In this document: in pieces, positions 51,422 to 60,830 of the stretch
Layout: each line of letters opens with the position of its first letter
Position numbering within the stretch: the first letter of the stretch is position 1
Assembly: GCA_022239325.1 (NCBI GenBank)
Contig: JAKOGP010000005.1
Span: 62,001 to 126,000, forward strand
DNA from: Flavobacteriaceae bacterium LSUCC0859
GTDB lineage: Bacteria; Bacteroidota; Bacteroidia; Flavobacteriales; Flavobacteriaceae
DNA length: 64,000 nucleotides
Reading direction: 5' to 3'
Program-made: the position numbers and the translations under genes
The notes under the pieces: model-generated
Databases searched by the model: none
Told to the model about the DNA's origin: nothing
The model's input: the letters and a program-made list of their open reading frames with translations, nothing else

Positions 51422-52408
51422 TTAAAAATCTGCGTCAAAACTAATAGACTGGGCATTTTCGTCCTGCTCTTTGTTTAACACACCCGCTTTTTGGTATTCA
51501 GAAACCCGCTTTTCAAAGAAGTTGGTTTTACCCTGAAGAGAAATCATGTCCATGAAGTCAAATGGATTGCTCACATTGTACTCTTTCTCACAACCTAACT
51601 CTACCAGGAGGCGGTCGGTAACAAACTCTAAGTATTGTGTCATGAGTTTCGCGTTCATACCAATGAGACTGGCAGGAAGCGACTCGGTGATAAATTGTCT
51701 TTCGATATTTAAGGCGTCTACTAAGATCTCGCGAATGCGCTCCTTAGGCACCTGATTTATTAAGTGGTGGTTGTGCAGGTGCACGGCGTAGTCGCAGTGC
51801 ATGCCCTCATCTCTAGAGATAAGCTCGTTGGAGAAGGTCAATCCTGGCATCAGCCCGCGCTTTTTAAGCCAGAAAATAGAACAGAAAGCACCAGAGAAGA
51901 AAATTCCCTCTACCGCAGCAAAGGCAATGAGTCGTTCTGCAAAGCTTGGCGATTCTATCCATTTTAGAGCCCAATCTGCTTTTTCTTTAATCGCAGGGAA
52001 ATTTTCAATTGCTTTAAATAATTGATTTTTCTCTTTCTCATCTTTCACATAGGTGTCAATGAGAAGGGAGTAGGTCTCCGAGTGAATGTTCTCCATCATG
52101 ATTTGGAAACCATAGAAGAACTTGGCTTCTGCATATTGCACCTCACTTACAAAATTTTCTGCAAGGTTCTCGTTCACAATGCCGTCAGATGCCGCAAAAA
52201 AGGCCAAGATGTGTTTGATAAAATAACGCTCGTCGTCGTTTAATTTATTGTTCCAATCGTTGATGTCTTCCGAGAGGTCTATTTCTTCTGCCGTCCAGAA
52301 ACAAGCTTCACATTTTTTATACCACTCCCACAAATCATTGTGTTTGATTGGAAAAATTACAAAACGGTCTGGATTTTCTGTTAAAATAGGTTCTACTTGA
52401 GTGCTCAT
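51422..52408 (-). CDS. nrdB: ribonucleoside-diphosphate reductase, beta subunit (class I)
   Basis: A 328-residue diiron subunit that holds the tyrosyl radical. Ligand-bearing helices are visible: [36 protein letters not shown] (candidate radical Tyr), [20 protein letters not shown] and [16 protein letters not shown]. The tail carrying the subunit-docking residues is present ([11 protein letters not shown]). The frame extends to 52450, but ATG 52408 ([20 protein letters not shown]) fits the family. With nrdA it supplies dNTPs; dCMP deaminase and dGTPase genes elsewhere in the window also act on these pools. Confidence 0.97.
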   Translation of the reverse strand: MSTQVEPILTENPDRFVIFPIKHNDLWEWYKKCEACFWTAEEIDLSEDINDWNNKLNDDERYFIKHILAFFAASDGIVNENLAENFVSEVQYAEAKFFYGFQIMMENIHSETYSLLIDTYVKDEKEKNQLFKAIENFPAIKEKADWALKWIESPSFAERLIAFAAVEGIFFSGAFCSIFWLKKRGLMPGLTFSNELISRDEGMHCDYAVHLHNHHLINQVPKERIREILVDALNIERQFITESLPASLIGMNAKLMTQYLEFVTDRLLVELGCEKEYNVSNPFDFMDMISLQGKTNFFEKRVSEYQKAGVLNKEQDENAQSISFDADF

Positions 52409-52685
52409 CTGGGTTTTTTTTACGGTTTCATAGCGCACAATATAGTGCAATGCTGGGCTAACAAAGATGGTTAAAAATGAAGAAGAACGGTAGTCAAAAA
52501 CAGAGACTTAACACTAAAGTTTTTAACATGAATTGTTGAAATGTAGGATGGAGCCCCAGCCACATTACCCTGAGCCCTTATTTCAAAAAAATCAAGAAAA
52601 ATTTGGTCTGTTTTTTGTTAGAAGAGCACTTTAGAAATCGCTTAGATTTTAAGACAAAATTCATTTGGGAGGTGCTCCTAAAGAA

Positions 52686-52703
52686 GCATCGGCCCGGCGG
52701 GCC
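52686..52703 (-). repeat. hairpin-GATGC element, copy 6 (intergenic)
   Basis: On the minus strand GGCCC-GCC-GGGCC followed by GATGC. Perfect 5-bp stem. It lies in the gap upstream of nrdB. Confidence 0.65.
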
Positions 52704-52782
52704 AAAACGGCTTACAGATAAAAAACAAAAAACCGAAGGAATTCAATTGGACAGGACACTAAATTCCAGGATGTGAGGTAAA

Positions 52783-52886
52783 GTTTCGCTATATGATCGG
52801 AAGTTCCATTATTTAATAAGCCGTTTCGCTGTATAATGGGGAGTTCCAATGGGGAGTTCCAATGGGCAGTTCCAATGGGCAGTTCC
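52783..52886. repeat. 13-bp tandem repeats upstream of nrdB
   Basis: AATGGGSAGTTCC is repeated four times head to tail at 52835-52886 (two copies with G, two with C at the variable base). An older imperfect copy of GTTTCGCTRTATRATSGGRA plus GTTCC occurs at 52783-52807 and again at 52823-52847, leading into the array. The rest of the 490-base gap (52409-52898) holds no gene. The array sits just beyond the end of the DUF3109 gene, so it is not coding. Confidence 0.8.
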
Positions 52887-52898
52887 AAAAGATAGAAA

Positions 52899-53483
52899 TT
52901 AGGAAATTCCTCCGCCCTCCTTAAGGGTTTTGGCTACCAGGCAAAGTTCCTCATACCAGGCCGCACCGAATTTTCTAATGAGGGCTTCTTTGACAAACAC
53001 ATACACGGGAACCTGTAGTTCTGCGCCCAAAGCACAGGCGTCAGAACAAATGCCCCACTGGTGATAATTCACCGCCGTAAAGGACTCGTATTCCCGGGTT
53101 CTCACCGGATATAAATGACAGGAAACCGGTTTTTTCCAGGAGGTAGCCCCGGCCTTATAAGCCGCTTCCAAACCGCATTTGGTAACCCCTTGTTTGTCAA
53201 AAATCACATAGGCACATTCAGAGCCGTTTACCAAGGGGGTTTCCCACTCCCCGTCTTCGCCTTTCACAAAGGCACCCTGAGCTTCAATGGCAGCAATCCC
53301 CTCTGGTCTTAAGAAGGGTTTTGCAGCGCTGTATATGTCTACCAAAATCTCTGTTTCCTCTTCTTCCAAGGGGGCGCCTGCGTCGCCGTCTACACAGCAG
53401 GCTCCTTTGCAGGCACTGAGGTTACACACAAAATCATATTCGAAAAGGTCTTCAGACACCAGGGTTTTGTCAATTTGAAACAC
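52899..53483 (-). CDS. DUF3109 family Cys-rich protein
   Basis: A 194-residue DUF3109 protein found across Bacteroidota. It starts MFQIDKTLVSEDLFEYDFVC, then NLSACKGACCVDGDAGAPLE, a dense Cys cluster. SECAYVIFDKQGVTKCGLEA, SCHLYPVRTREYE and WGICSDACALG contain the other conserved Cys. The set resembles the YkgJ-type metal/cluster-binding proteins, so a zinc or iron-sulfur site is likely. No physiological role is known. Confidence 0.93.
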   Translation of the reverse strand: MFQIDKTLVSEDLFEYDFVCNLSACKGACCVDGDAGAPLEEEETEILVDIYSAAKPFLRPEGIAAIEAQGAFVKGEDGEWETPLVNGSECAYVIFDKQGVTKCGLEAAYKAGATSWKKPVSCHLYPVRTREYESFTAVNYHQWGICSDACALGAELQVPVYVFVKEALIRKFGAAWYEELCLVAKTLKEGGGIS

Positions 53484-53629
53484 AGCCTAAGTTTTGCCGC
53501 TAAGATAATATAAAAAGCCCTAAATTTGCCCCATAAAACAGGCGCCATTAGCGCGGCCCAATACTAAAACCAAAGCGAAGACAACGCTAATAAAAACTCC
53601 TGTGACGCAGGCCAAAAAAAAGACCTACC

Positions 53630-54211
53630 ATGGAAATGCACTTTAATTTTAAAGAAATACTTACCGCAAGCATGGTGCTTTTTGCCGTGATAGACATTGT
53701 GGGTTCTATTCCCATTATCATAAGCCTTAGAAATAAGGTAGGCCACATTCAGTCCGAAAAAGCTTCCATTGTAGCAGGCGTCATTATGGTAGCCTTCCTC
53801 TTTATTGGGGAGGAAATCTTAAACCTGATAGGCATAGATGTAAACTCATTTGCCGTAGCAGGGGCCCTAGTGATCTTTTTCTTAGCTATAGAAATGATCT
53901 TAGGCATCACCCTTTATAAAGATGACGAACCAGAAACAGCCTCCATAGTACCCATAGCCTTCCCCCTTATTGCCGGCGCCGGAACTATTACCACCCTACT
54001 TTCGCTGCGATCTGAATTTCACGTAGAAAACATTATTGTAGCCATTGTAGTAAACATCATTTTTGTGTACCTGGTACTCAAATCCTCCAGACGCATAGAG
54101 CGTATATTGGGCAAAAACGGACTCTCAGTCATTAGAAAAGTATTTGGCGTTATCCTACTGGCCATAGCCGTGAAGCTATTTGCTGCCAATATTAACGAGT
54201 TGTTTCACTAG
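53630..54211 (+). CDS. MarC family integral membrane protein
   Basis: A 193-residue, six-helix membrane protein of the MarC/UPF0056 family. Typical blocks are LFAVIDIVGSIPIIISLRNK, FAVAGALVIFFLAIEMILGI, VPIAFPLIAGAGTITTLLSL and the last helix VILLAIAVKLFAANIN. Despite the name, MarC is not shown to cause antibiotic resistance; transport function is undefined. The ATG at 53630 gives the family start. Confidence 0.94.
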   Translation: MEMHFNFKEILTASMVLFAVIDIVGSIPIIISLRNKVGHIQSEKASIVAGVIMVAFLFIGEEILNLIGIDVNSFAVAGALVIFFLAIEMILGITLYKDDEPETASIVPIAFPLIAGAGTITTLLSLRSEFHVENIIVAIVVNIIFVYLVLKSSRRIERILGKNGLSVIRKVFGVILLAIAVKLFAANINELFH

Positions 54212-54309
54212 GCTGAGTAAACGAAAAAAATTAATACAAGAAAATATCTATTAGACAGAAAGTCAATCCCTGATAGAAACTAAAAAAATTGAATACATAA
54301 CGCTACACT

Positions 54310-54510
54310 ATGAACCAAGTTTTATTCTACATCTTATTCATCGCCGCCCTGGGCCTAGCCGCTTATAATGCGTATTTAATAGATTATAGCGACTTTATGG
54401 CGGAGGAAAATTTTGTGGCAATCGTCTCGGGAATTGCCGCTTTGGCCGCAGCTGTTTTGCTTCTTATTTTAAACCTCTCCAAAAAGATAGAAGCCAAAAC
54501 TAAGGCCTAA
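54310..54510 (+). CDS. small two-helix membrane protein, unknown
   Basis: A 66-residue protein with helices at about residues 4-20 (VLFYILFIAALGLAAYNAYL) and 37-57 (VAIVSGIAALAAAVLLLILN) and a short charged tail. No family is recognised, but the regular codon use and position after MarC on the same strand, about 100 bases on, support it as a real gene. Confidence 0.65.
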   Translation: MNQVLFYILFIAALGLAAYNAYLIDYSDFMAEENFVAIVSGIAALAAAVLLLILNLSKKIEAKTKA

Positions 54511-54536
54511 AATTTTTATTCTTAGCCTAACCCTCC

Positions 54537-55319
54537 CTATTTTTTGCCGCTAAAATTGGCCTTTCGTTTTTCTAAAAAGGCGGTGGTGCCTTCTATAAAA
54601 TCTGGGCTGCCAAATAGATTTCCAAAAGCCTTTATTTCTACTTCGTAGCCATTTTGAGTGGGGTCAAAGCCAGCGTTTACCGCTTCAATGGCTGCGCTAA
54701 TAGCAGTGGGCGACTGCTGGGCAATTTTTAAAGCCAGGGCTTCTGCACTACTCATGAGCTCTTCCAAGGCCACTACCTTATTCACCAGTCCATATTCCAA
54801 GGCGGTTTGGGCCCCAATCATTTGACCAGAAAAAATAAGTTCATTGGCCCGGCCCTTCCCAATGAGTTGGGGCAGTCTTTGAGTGCCCCCATAACCAGGA
54901 ATGAGCCCCAGGGACACCTCTGGTAAACCCATTTTAGCGGTACTGGCCGCAAGCCGCATATGGCAGGCCATAGCCAGTTCTAAACCACCCCCCAGTGCAT
55001 AGCCATTTATGGCGGCTATCACTGGGGTGGGCCCCTGCTCTATTAGATTGAACAAGTCCAACTGACCCTGGCTAGCAAGGGCCTGGCCCTCCGCGGGTCC
55101 AAATTTGGAAAAAGCAGCAATATCGGCGCCAGCCACAAAGGCCTTTTCCCCGCTGCCAGTGAGAATAATAACCCTGATGTTGGGGTTGTAATGAAAGTCT
55201 TTAATCGCCCCGGAGAGGGCTTCTATCACCTCAGCGTTTAGGGCGTTGAGCTTGCTGGGACGGTCAATGGCTATGATACCTATAGCCTCTTTTTTTTCTA
55301 TAATCAGGTGGTTTTCCAT
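54537..55319 (-). CDS. enoyl-CoA hydratase/isomerase (crotonase) family protein
   Basis: A 260-residue crotonase-fold enzyme. The oxyanion-hole segments are AFVAGADIAAFSKFG and AAINGYALGGGLELAMACH, and the catalytic Glu positions are in LPEVSLGLIPGYGGTQRLPQ, as in enoyl-CoA hydratases that hydrate trans-2-enoyl-CoA. RPSKLNALNAEVIEAL gives the normal N-terminus. Exact substrate cannot be told. It ends a minus-strand run headed by the dCMP deaminase and protease genes. Confidence 0.95.
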   Translation of the reverse strand: MENHLIIEKKEAIGIIAIDRPSKLNALNAEVIEALSGAIKDFHYNPNIRVIILTGSGEKAFVAGADIAAFSKFGPAEGQALASQGQLDLFNLIEQGPTPVIAAINGYALGGGLELAMACHMRLAASTAKMGLPEVSLGLIPGYGGTQRLPQLIGKGRANELIFSGQMIGAQTALEYGLVNKVVALEELMSSAEALALKIAQQSPTAISAAIEAVNAGFDPTQNGYEVEIKAFGNLFGSPDFIEGTTAFLEKRKANFSGKK

Positions 55320-55330
55320 ACACTGTATTT

Positions 55331-56776
55331 TTATTTAGGGAGGTGCACTTTAAAGGTACTGCCCTGTGCGCTGCTTTCCAATTCTATATGACCACCGTAG
55401 CTATCAACGATGTTTTTGACCATCCCCAATCCCAGTCCCATGCCAGAACTTTTGGTAGTGAATTTGGGTTCAAAAATTTGGGCCTGAATGCTGGGGTCTA
55501 TACCAGAGCCATTGTCAGACACCTCCAGGACAAGCTCTTGGGCTTGTTCCACCAGACGAACCCGTACTCTTGCTTGCCTCTCTTCCGGAACGGATTGAAT
55601 GGCGTTTTTTACCAAATTAGTTACCAGTCTAATGAGCTGGGTGCGGTCCATCTTCATCATCACCGAACGCTGAGGGGGCTCAAATTCAATATGAGATTCA
55701 TTAAAAAGGGAAATAGCCAAGGCCACCACCTGACCCACATCCAAAGATTCTTTTTGCTGGGCAGGCATTTGGGCAAAGGCAGCAAAAGCCGTGGCAATAT
55801 TGCTAAGCGTGTCTATCTGCTCTAGAAGGGTGTTGCTGTGGGCCTTTAATTTTTCAAAAGCCTCTGGGTCTTTGGGATCAAATTTTTGAGCAAAAAGCTG
55901 CACGTGCAGCCTCATGGGCGTGAGCGGATTTTTAATCTCGTGAGCTACCTGCTTGGCCATTTCTTGCCAGGCCTGTTCTCGCTCCGATTTGGCCAGCTTC
56001 GCGGCCGATGCCTCCAACTGGTCTATCATCCCGTTATACGACTGAATAATCCTGCCTATCTCCTCTGAAGACTGCGGCACCTCTATCTTGATGTTTTGTT
56101 TCTCTAAATGGGTTTGAGAAAGTTTGTCCGAGATGGTTTTTAGAGAGCGGGTAATATAGGTAGAGATTAGGTAGGCCAATAAAATGGCTATGGCCAGCAT
56201 GAGCAGGTATACCCCAGCCAAGCGCATGAGAAATTCTTCCAACTCTTTTTTGTTAAAAGAATTGTCTTCGTAGTAAGGCAAATACACAATGGCCAAAGGT
56301 TTTTTCTCCAAGTCGTACACATAGGAATAAGCGGCTAAAAAACTGAGTCCTTGCACGCTTTGCGGCGTTACAAAACGCTTGTTTTTTCTCAGTCCCTCAA
56401 GCACATTTGCTGGCAGCTGCTGTGCGGCCTCTAAGGGGTCGTTGGCCTTGGGGTTGGCGGTCTGAATGAATTCCCCCGACAAGCTGTAGAGGCTAAAATT
56501 CACGTTTTGAACATCTGCAATGGCGTAGAGCGACTCCCTAAAAATATCCCCTACATTGGCCTTATTTTGCACCAAAGGCGTCTCCTTAAGGCTGTACCAC
56601 AAACTGCGCTGTAGCTGTTCTTCCTTGCGCTCCAAACGATCTGCGTGATAGTCCTTGGCCTGCTCTGAATACTGATAAATAGTTATACCCGCTATAAGTA
56701 CAGAAGCCAAAAGCACCAAGACAATCATGGAGACAAAAATTCGAGACCTGAGAGAAAAATTAGCGTTTAAGGGCAT
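55331..56776 (-). CDS. sensor histidine kinase (NtrY-like)
   Basis: A membrane histidine kinase of about 481 residues: helix (about 10-31), extracytoplasmic sensor (about 32-180), second helix (about 190-208), then HAMP (STYITRSLKTISDKLSQ). The phosphoacceptor is in QVAHEIKNPLTPMRLHVQLF; the N box is LVTNLVKNAIQSVPEE, with VSDNGSGIDPSIQAQIFEPK and GMGLGLGMVKNIVDSYGGHI for ATP binding. The sequence is NtrY-like. No response regulator lies beside it, so its partner is unknown. The frame goes on to 56839, but that overlaps the protease gene; ATG 56776 lies 10 bases past that stop. Confidence 0.93.
   Translation of the reverse strand: MPLNANFSLRSRIFVSMIVLVLLASVLIAGITIYQYSEQAKDYHADRLERKEEQLQRSLWYSLKETPLVQNKANVGDIFRESLYAIADVQNVNFSLYSLSGEFIQTANPKANDPLEAAQQLPANVLEGLRKNKRFVTPQSVQGLSFLAAYSYVYDLEKKPLAIVYLPYYEDNSFNKKELEEFLMRLAGVYLLMLAIAILLAYLISTYITRSLKTISDKLSQTHLEKQNIKIEVPQSSEEIGRIIQSYNGMIDQLEASAAKLAKSEREQAWQEMAKQVAHEIKNPLTPMRLHVQLFAQKFDPKDPEAFEKLKAHSNTLLEQIDTLSNIATAFAAFAQMPAQQKESLDVGQVVALAISLFNESHIEFEPPQRSVMMKMDRTQLIRLVTNLVKNAIQSVPEERQARVRVRLVEQAQELVLEVSDNGSGIDPSIQAQIFEPKFTTKSSGMGLGLGMVKNIVDSYGGHIELESSAQGSTFKVHLPK
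55991..56011 (+). repeat. hairpin-GATGC element, copy 7 (inside histidine kinase gene)
   Basis: GGCC-(A)-GC-TTC-GCGGCC followed by GATGC. The 6-bp stem has a single bulged A; the TTC loop equals that of copy 5. Antisense to the gene, encoding ASAAKLA. Confidence 0.6.
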
Positions 56777-56786
56777 ATAACTGACT

Positions 56787-58412
56787 TTATTGAAGCAGGT
56801 GAATGTTGTTGGTTTGGTTTGGCAGCTGGGGAGGGGCAACAGATATTTCTAAGACTTTTTTAATCATGGGGTCTGTTTGGGCTCTAATAGCCAACACGGC
56901 ATGGTCTCCAAACAGCTGATAGGCCAAAGCCGCTTTGAGCTCTTGCTTTATAGCCTCTTTGTGGGTCTCAAAATCAAAGACCACCCCGCTGCCACTGAGG
57001 TAGCGTTCAAAATCTTCAAACAGAGCCTCTGTTATCTGATATTGGGAAACAAATTCTGCTTGAGACAGGTCTTTGTAGTCTTCCCGGTGGGCGTCTAGCT
57101 GCTCAAAACTATAAAAGGAAAAAACCCCCAAACGCTCCAACTCCTGAACCACCAAAGCTCCATCTTCTTCTATGGGTACAAATACATCTGGAATAATACC
57201 GCCACCCCCATAGACTGTTTTTCCCCCGGGAGTCTGGTAAGCCAAAGAGTCTACAATCGGTATGCTGTCTTTGTACTGTAATTCCCCAGAGCGATAGCGG
57301 TCCTGGGCGCTCTCATAGGTTTCATCCCCATAAGGCTTTTGAATAGAGCGCCCAGTGGGGGTGTAATATCTCGCAATGGTAAGCCGTACCATAGAGCCAT
57401 CTCCCAAGGGCATTTCTCTTTGCACCAAGCCTTTACCAAAGGTCCTGCGGCCCACAATAGTACCCACGTCATTGTCTTGAAGGGCCCCAGCAATAATTTC
57501 AGAGGCAGAGGCAGATCTCTCGTTAACCAGAACGTAAACCGCTTTGTTCTCAAAACTACCCCCGGCCGTAGCCATAGTTATAGCAGTCACGCCCTCTTTA
57601 TTTTTAGTGTATACAATGGGAGTGTCTTTGGGGAGGAAAGCGTCTGATATTTGCGTAGCCATTCCCATATAACCCCCCAAATTATCTCTGAGATCTAAGA
57701 CCAGCTGCTGGGCTCCCTGTGCTTTAAGCGCCTCTAAAGCCTGTTCAAACTCTTCATAGGTAGTGGCCGCAAAGCGATTAATTTTAATATAGCCCAAGGA
57801 GTCATTGAGCATGGTGTGGCCATCTACAGAAACAATAGGAATGCGGTCTCTAGTGAGGGTAAAATCTCTAAAGGACTGGTCTTGCTTGCGAAACACGGTG
57901 AGATTCACCTTGGTATTCATAGGCCCCTTGAGCTTACTTACAAGGGTTTCGTTGGGCATGCCATTACCGTATAGGGTGTCTCCCTCGGCCAATAAAATAC
58001 GATCTCCCGCCAGCAAACCCGCCTTCTCACTGGGGCCGCCTTTGACGGTTCTGATCACGGCCACCGAGTCTTTGTAACGATAAAAATTCACCCCAATGCC
58101 CACAAAGTCGCCCTGCATTTGTTCCGCCACGGCGGCCTGGGCGGCCTTTGGAATATACAGAGAATGGGGATCTAATTTGGCTAAAATTTCATTGATGGTC
58201 ACCGTCACAATACTGTCTGTGTTCACGGCGTCTACATAGTCTTGCTCAATAAAATAAAGCAGCCGCTGCATTTTTTCTTGGGCCACTTCTGAAGGAGAGC
58301 CACTGAGGCTTGCTCCGTGTTTGTAATTGTATACGCTGAGCTGGCTACCTATGAGTATCCCGCCCAACAAAATGGCCAAAGTGAGAAAAAAAACGACTAG
58401 CTTGCTTTTCAT
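56787..58412 (-). CDS. C-terminal processing peptidase, S41 family
   Basis: A 541-residue S41 protease. An N-terminal signal anchor (MKSKLVVFFLTLAILLGGIL) is followed by a PDZ domain (GGPSEKAGLLAGDRILLAEG). The catalytic core has the Ser in NERSASASEIIAGALQDNDV and the Lys in GRRTFGKGLVQREMPLGDGS. A C-terminal helical region of about 150 residues follows, as in Bacteroidota tail-specific proteases. It acts in the periplasm on exposed C-termini. ATG 58412 gives the signal anchor; the longer frame from 58484 overlaps the upstream gene. Confidence 0.95.
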   Translation of the reverse strand: MKSKLVVFFLTLAILLGGILIGSQLSVYNYKHGASLSGSPSEVAQEKMQRLLYFIEQDYVDAVNTDSIVTVTINEILAKLDPHSLYIPKAAQAAVAEQMQGDFVGIGVNFYRYKDSVAVIRTVKGGPSEKAGLLAGDRILLAEGDTLYGNGMPNETLVSKLKGPMNTKVNLTVFRKQDQSFRDFTLTRDRIPIVSVDGHTMLNDSLGYIKINRFAATTYEEFEQALEALKAQGAQQLVLDLRDNLGGYMGMATQISDAFLPKDTPIVYTKNKEGVTAITMATAGGSFENKAVYVLVNERSASASEIIAGALQDNDVGTIVGRRTFGKGLVQREMPLGDGSMVRLTIARYYTPTGRSIQKPYGDETYESAQDRYRSGELQYKDSIPIVDSLAYQTPGGKTVYGGGGIIPDVFVPIEEDGALVVQELERLGVFSFYSFEQLDAHREDYKDLSQAEFVSQYQITEALFEDFERYLSGSGVVFDFETHKEAIKQELKAALAYQLFGDHAVLAIRAQTDPMIKKVLEISVAPPQLPNQTNNIHLLQ

Positions 58413-58449
58413 ATTGGGGTCTAGAGAACTTGTTTTTAGTAGGTCATTT

Positions 58450-58884
58450 CTATTCGGTTTCTGAAATAGGCATATGCACCACACTTACACCCGCTTTTTC
58501 TAAAAAATCTATACCAGTGGTGTCTCTATACGCCTTGGCGTACACCACCCTCTGAATACCAGACTGGTGAATGAGCTTGCTGCACTCCTTACAAGGAGAT
58601 AGGGTAATGTAGAGGGTAGCCCCCTGAGAAGACTGGGTAGAACTGGCCACCTTAGACAGGGCATTGGCCTCTGCGTGTAAGACGTACCATTTGGTGTAGC
58701 CTTCTTCGTCTTCACAAAAATTTTCAAAACCAGAGGGAGTACCGTTGTAACCGTCAGAAATAATCATGCGGTCTTTTACCACAATAGCCCCCACCTGTTT
58801 GCGCTTACAATAGGAGAGTTTTCCCCACTCTGCAGCCATACGCAAATAAGCTTGGTCGTATTTGTATTGTTTATCTATGTTCAT
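58450..58884 (-). CDS. dCMP/cytidine deaminase family protein
   Basis: A 144-residue zinc deaminase of the dCMP deaminase (ComEB) type. It contains KRKQVGAIVVKDRMIISDGY, VLHAEANALSKVASS with the His and catalytic Glu, and LSPCKECSKLIHQSGIQRVV with two zinc Cys. It makes dUMP from dCMP for thymidylate synthesis. It is upstream of the S41 protease on the same strand. Confidence 0.94.
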   Translation of the reverse strand: MNIDKQYKYDQAYLRMAAEWGKLSYCKRKQVGAIVVKDRMIISDGYNGTPSGFENFCEDEEGYTKWYVLHAEANALSKVASSTQSSQGATLYITLSPCKECSKLIHQSGIQRVVYAKAYRDTTGIDFLEKAGVSVVHMPISETE

Positions 58885-58893
58885 AGCACGTAC

Positions 58894-59496
58894 TTAAAGG
58901 GCGTCTAAAAGCGCCATAAAACTGGAATAGGCCAAAGGAATGGTCACCAGCGACAAAAGCACAGAGAATACCAAAACCCAACGCGGCCTTTGAATTTTAA
59001 AGATACTAATAAAAAGGGCACTGGCTAACATTACCACAGAGAGCACCACCAGCTGGGCCAGCTCAATACCCGCTGCAAAACCCAGAAGGGCCGTAGCTTT
59101 ATTTTCCTGACCAGCCATTAAGATCTTAAAATAATTGGAAAAACCAAATCCGTGAATGAGTCCAAATAGGGCTGTACTCCCATAGGCCAAGACTCCAGTA
59201 GCGGCCACCGTACGCCTCAGGGCATTTTTAACATTCATTAGTAGCAGCAGCAAAATACTCAGCGGAATGAGAAACTCTATGAGCGCAGGGTTTACCGTGG
59301 CTACGTCAAAAGCAGAGAGCGCCAAAGAAATACAGTGGGCTATGGTAAACACAGAGGCCAGGTACACCGCCTGAAGCATTCTTTTTAGGGCAAATGGAAG
59401 CACCAAAGCAGCAAAGAACAACACATGGTCATAACCATTGGGGTCTAGTACGTGCTCTAAACCCATTTCCAAGTAAAATTTTATAATTTCTATCAT
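58894..59496 (-). CDS. HupE/UreJ family membrane protein
   Basis: A 200-residue, six-helix membrane protein of the HupE/UreJ_2 family. It starts with the amphipathic FYLEMGLEHVLDPNGYDHVL with the characteristic HxxxPxGxDHxxF, and SVFTIAHCISLALSAFDV and ALFGLIHGFGFSNYFKILMA follow with conserved His. Members are thought to move nickel or cobalt; no hydrogenase or urease genes lie here, so the metal is open. Located 9 bases upstream of the dCMP deaminase gene. Confidence 0.92.
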   Translation of the reverse strand: MIEIIKFYLEMGLEHVLDPNGYDHVLFFAALVLPFALKRMLQAVYLASVFTIAHCISLALSAFDVATVNPALIEFLIPLSILLLLLMNVKNALRRTVAATGVLAYGSTALFGLIHGFGFSNYFKILMAGQENKATALLGFAAGIELAQLVVLSVVMLASALFISIFKIQRPRWVLVFSVLLSLVTIPLAYSSFMALLDAL

Positions 59497-59539
59497 GGGA
59501 TACTTAGCTAATTATCTTCTTTAAAAATATTAAAATATC

Positions 59540-60271
59540 TTAGAGCCCCCGCTCTTTTTGAATGTCCTCGTAGGCTTTTTGCACCTGTTTGAACTTTTCT
59601 TCAGCTCCCTTTTTAATGGCAGCGTCCTGCGTGTTCACCCGGTCTGGATGGTACTTTTTGGCCATGTCTCTATAGGCTTTTTTTACCTGAGCATCAGTAG
59701 CAGTTTTTTCAATTTCTAGGATGGTATAGGCGCCGTCGGTGGCGGCAATAAACATGGCCTTAATAGAGTTAAAGTCTGCGGAGCCCAAGCGCAACAATCT
59801 AGCAATCTCCTCTAATTTGGCCACCTCCGGCGCACTCACTTGGCCGTCTGCCTTAGCAATATTAAAGAGAAAGTGCAGGAGTTGTAATTTAAGCTCGTAG
59901 GGAGCGCGTTGGTTTAGGCGGGCACAAATGTCTGCCAGCGACATGTCTTTTTTGTCTACCTGCTCATTAAAAGTTCTAAAAATAGCATTGGCACGCTGCT
60001 GGCCATAGGTTTGTAAAAAATAGCGCTTTACAAATTCCTTCTCTGCTGGGCTCACCTGGCCGTCTGCCTTAATCACAATGGCACACAAAGAAAGCAGCTG
60101 CAATTCAAAGTCTTGGGGCTGCAAGGGCCCGCGAGCATTCATAGACTCCAGCGTAACTTTGGCCTTGCCGCTTTGGAGCATATCTATAAAACTTCCCAAA
60201 AAATAGCCCGCTACTGCCCCGGGGAATCGGTAAATAAAAAACCCCAGAAGGGCCGCCAACCATTTAATCAT
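59540..60271 (-). CDS. TerB-like and DnaJ-domain membrane protein (DjlA-type)
   Basis: A 243-residue J-domain co-chaperone of DjlA architecture. A short N-terminal membrane segment rich in Gly ([20 protein letters not shown]) is followed by a TerB-like helical domain (about 45-150) with [20 protein letters not shown] and [20 protein letters not shown]. The C-terminal J domain has [12 protein letters not shown] with the HPD loop that stimulates DnaK. ATG 60271 is chosen over 60319 because a TATCTTTG promoter element lies 14 bases upstream of it and would fall inside a longer gene. Confidence 0.92.
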   Translation of the reverse strand: MIKWLAALLGFFIYRFPGAVAGYFLGSFIDMLQSGKAKVTLESMNARGPLQPQDFELQLLSLCAIVIKADGQVSPAEKEFVKRYFLQTYGQQRANAIFRTFNEQVDKKDMSLADICARLNQRAPYELKLQLLHFLFNIAKADGQVSAPEVAKLEEIARLLRLGSADFNSIKAMFIAATDGAYTILEIEKTATDAQVKKAYRDMAKKYHPDRVNTQDAAIKKGAEEKFKQVQKAYEDIQKERGL

Positions 60272-60285
60272 GCTAAAAATTTTAT

Positions 60286-60320
60286 CAAAGATACTTTTTT
60301 CACAAAAACTGAGGGGCAAA
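60286..60320 (-). promoter_or_regulatory. promoter for the DnaJ-domain gene
   Basis: On the minus strand TTTG (60320-60317), 23 nt, then TATCTTTG (60293-60286), matching the Bacteroidota consensus with a spacer at the long end. It ends 14 bases before the ATG at 60271 and so helps to fix that start. Confidence 0.5.
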
Positions 60321-60391
60321 CATTATGTGAAGATCCCTGGAAAATAAACTTTCTATGTTGTACTTTTGTAAGGTTAAAAAAAATCGCAATT

Positions 60392-60802
60392 ATGTACCCA
60401 GAAGAGTTTGTAAAACCTATGAGACAAGACTTGGCCCAAGCCGGTTTTCAAGAATTATTTACAGCAGAAGCTGTTAAAGAAGCCATAAACGCCCCAGGTA
60501 CCACCCTAGTAGTGGTAAACTCCGTATGCGGATGCGCCGCTGCCAACGCCAGACCTGCTGCTAAAATGAGTTTAAGCGCAGAGAAAACACCAAGCAGAGC
60601 CGTAACGGTTTTTGCAGGCGTAGACAAAGAGGCCGTAGACCAGGCCAGAAACATGATGGTTCCATTCCCTCCCTCTTCGCCCTCCATGGCCCTTTTCAAA
60701 GACGGAGAGTTGGTGCATATGATTGAGCGCCACCACATAGAAGGCCGCGCAGCCCAAGCCATTGCAGAAAACCTCATGGAAGCCTACAACGAGTTCTGCT
60801 AA
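60392..60802 (+). CDS. BrxA/BrxB family bacilliredoxin
   Basis: A 136-residue YphP/YqiW protein. It starts MYPEEFVKPMRQDLAQAGFQ and has NSVCGCAAANARPAAKM with the CGC redox motif (about residues 50-52), then MIERHHIEGRAAQAIAENLM. Bacilliredoxins remove bacillithiol from mixed disulfides. Many flavobacteria carry them. TACTTTTG at 60361-60368 fits the -7 consensus, 23 bases upstream of the ATG. The frame extends back to 60113 but crosses the divergent DnaJ gene. Confidence 0.94.
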   Translation: MYPEEFVKPMRQDLAQAGFQELFTAEAVKEAINAPGTTLVVVNSVCGCAAANARPAAKMSLSAEKTPSRAVTVFAGVDKEAVDQARNMMVPFPPSSPSMALFKDGELVHMIERHHIEGRAAQAIAENLMEAYNEFC

Positions 60803-60830
60803 AAAAGTCGGACACTCAAAACCATACGCC

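Noticed and set aside
60113-60391. 93-residue extension of the bacilliredoxin frame
   Set aside because: Lies across the divergent DnaJ-domain gene; family start is MYPEEF at 60392.
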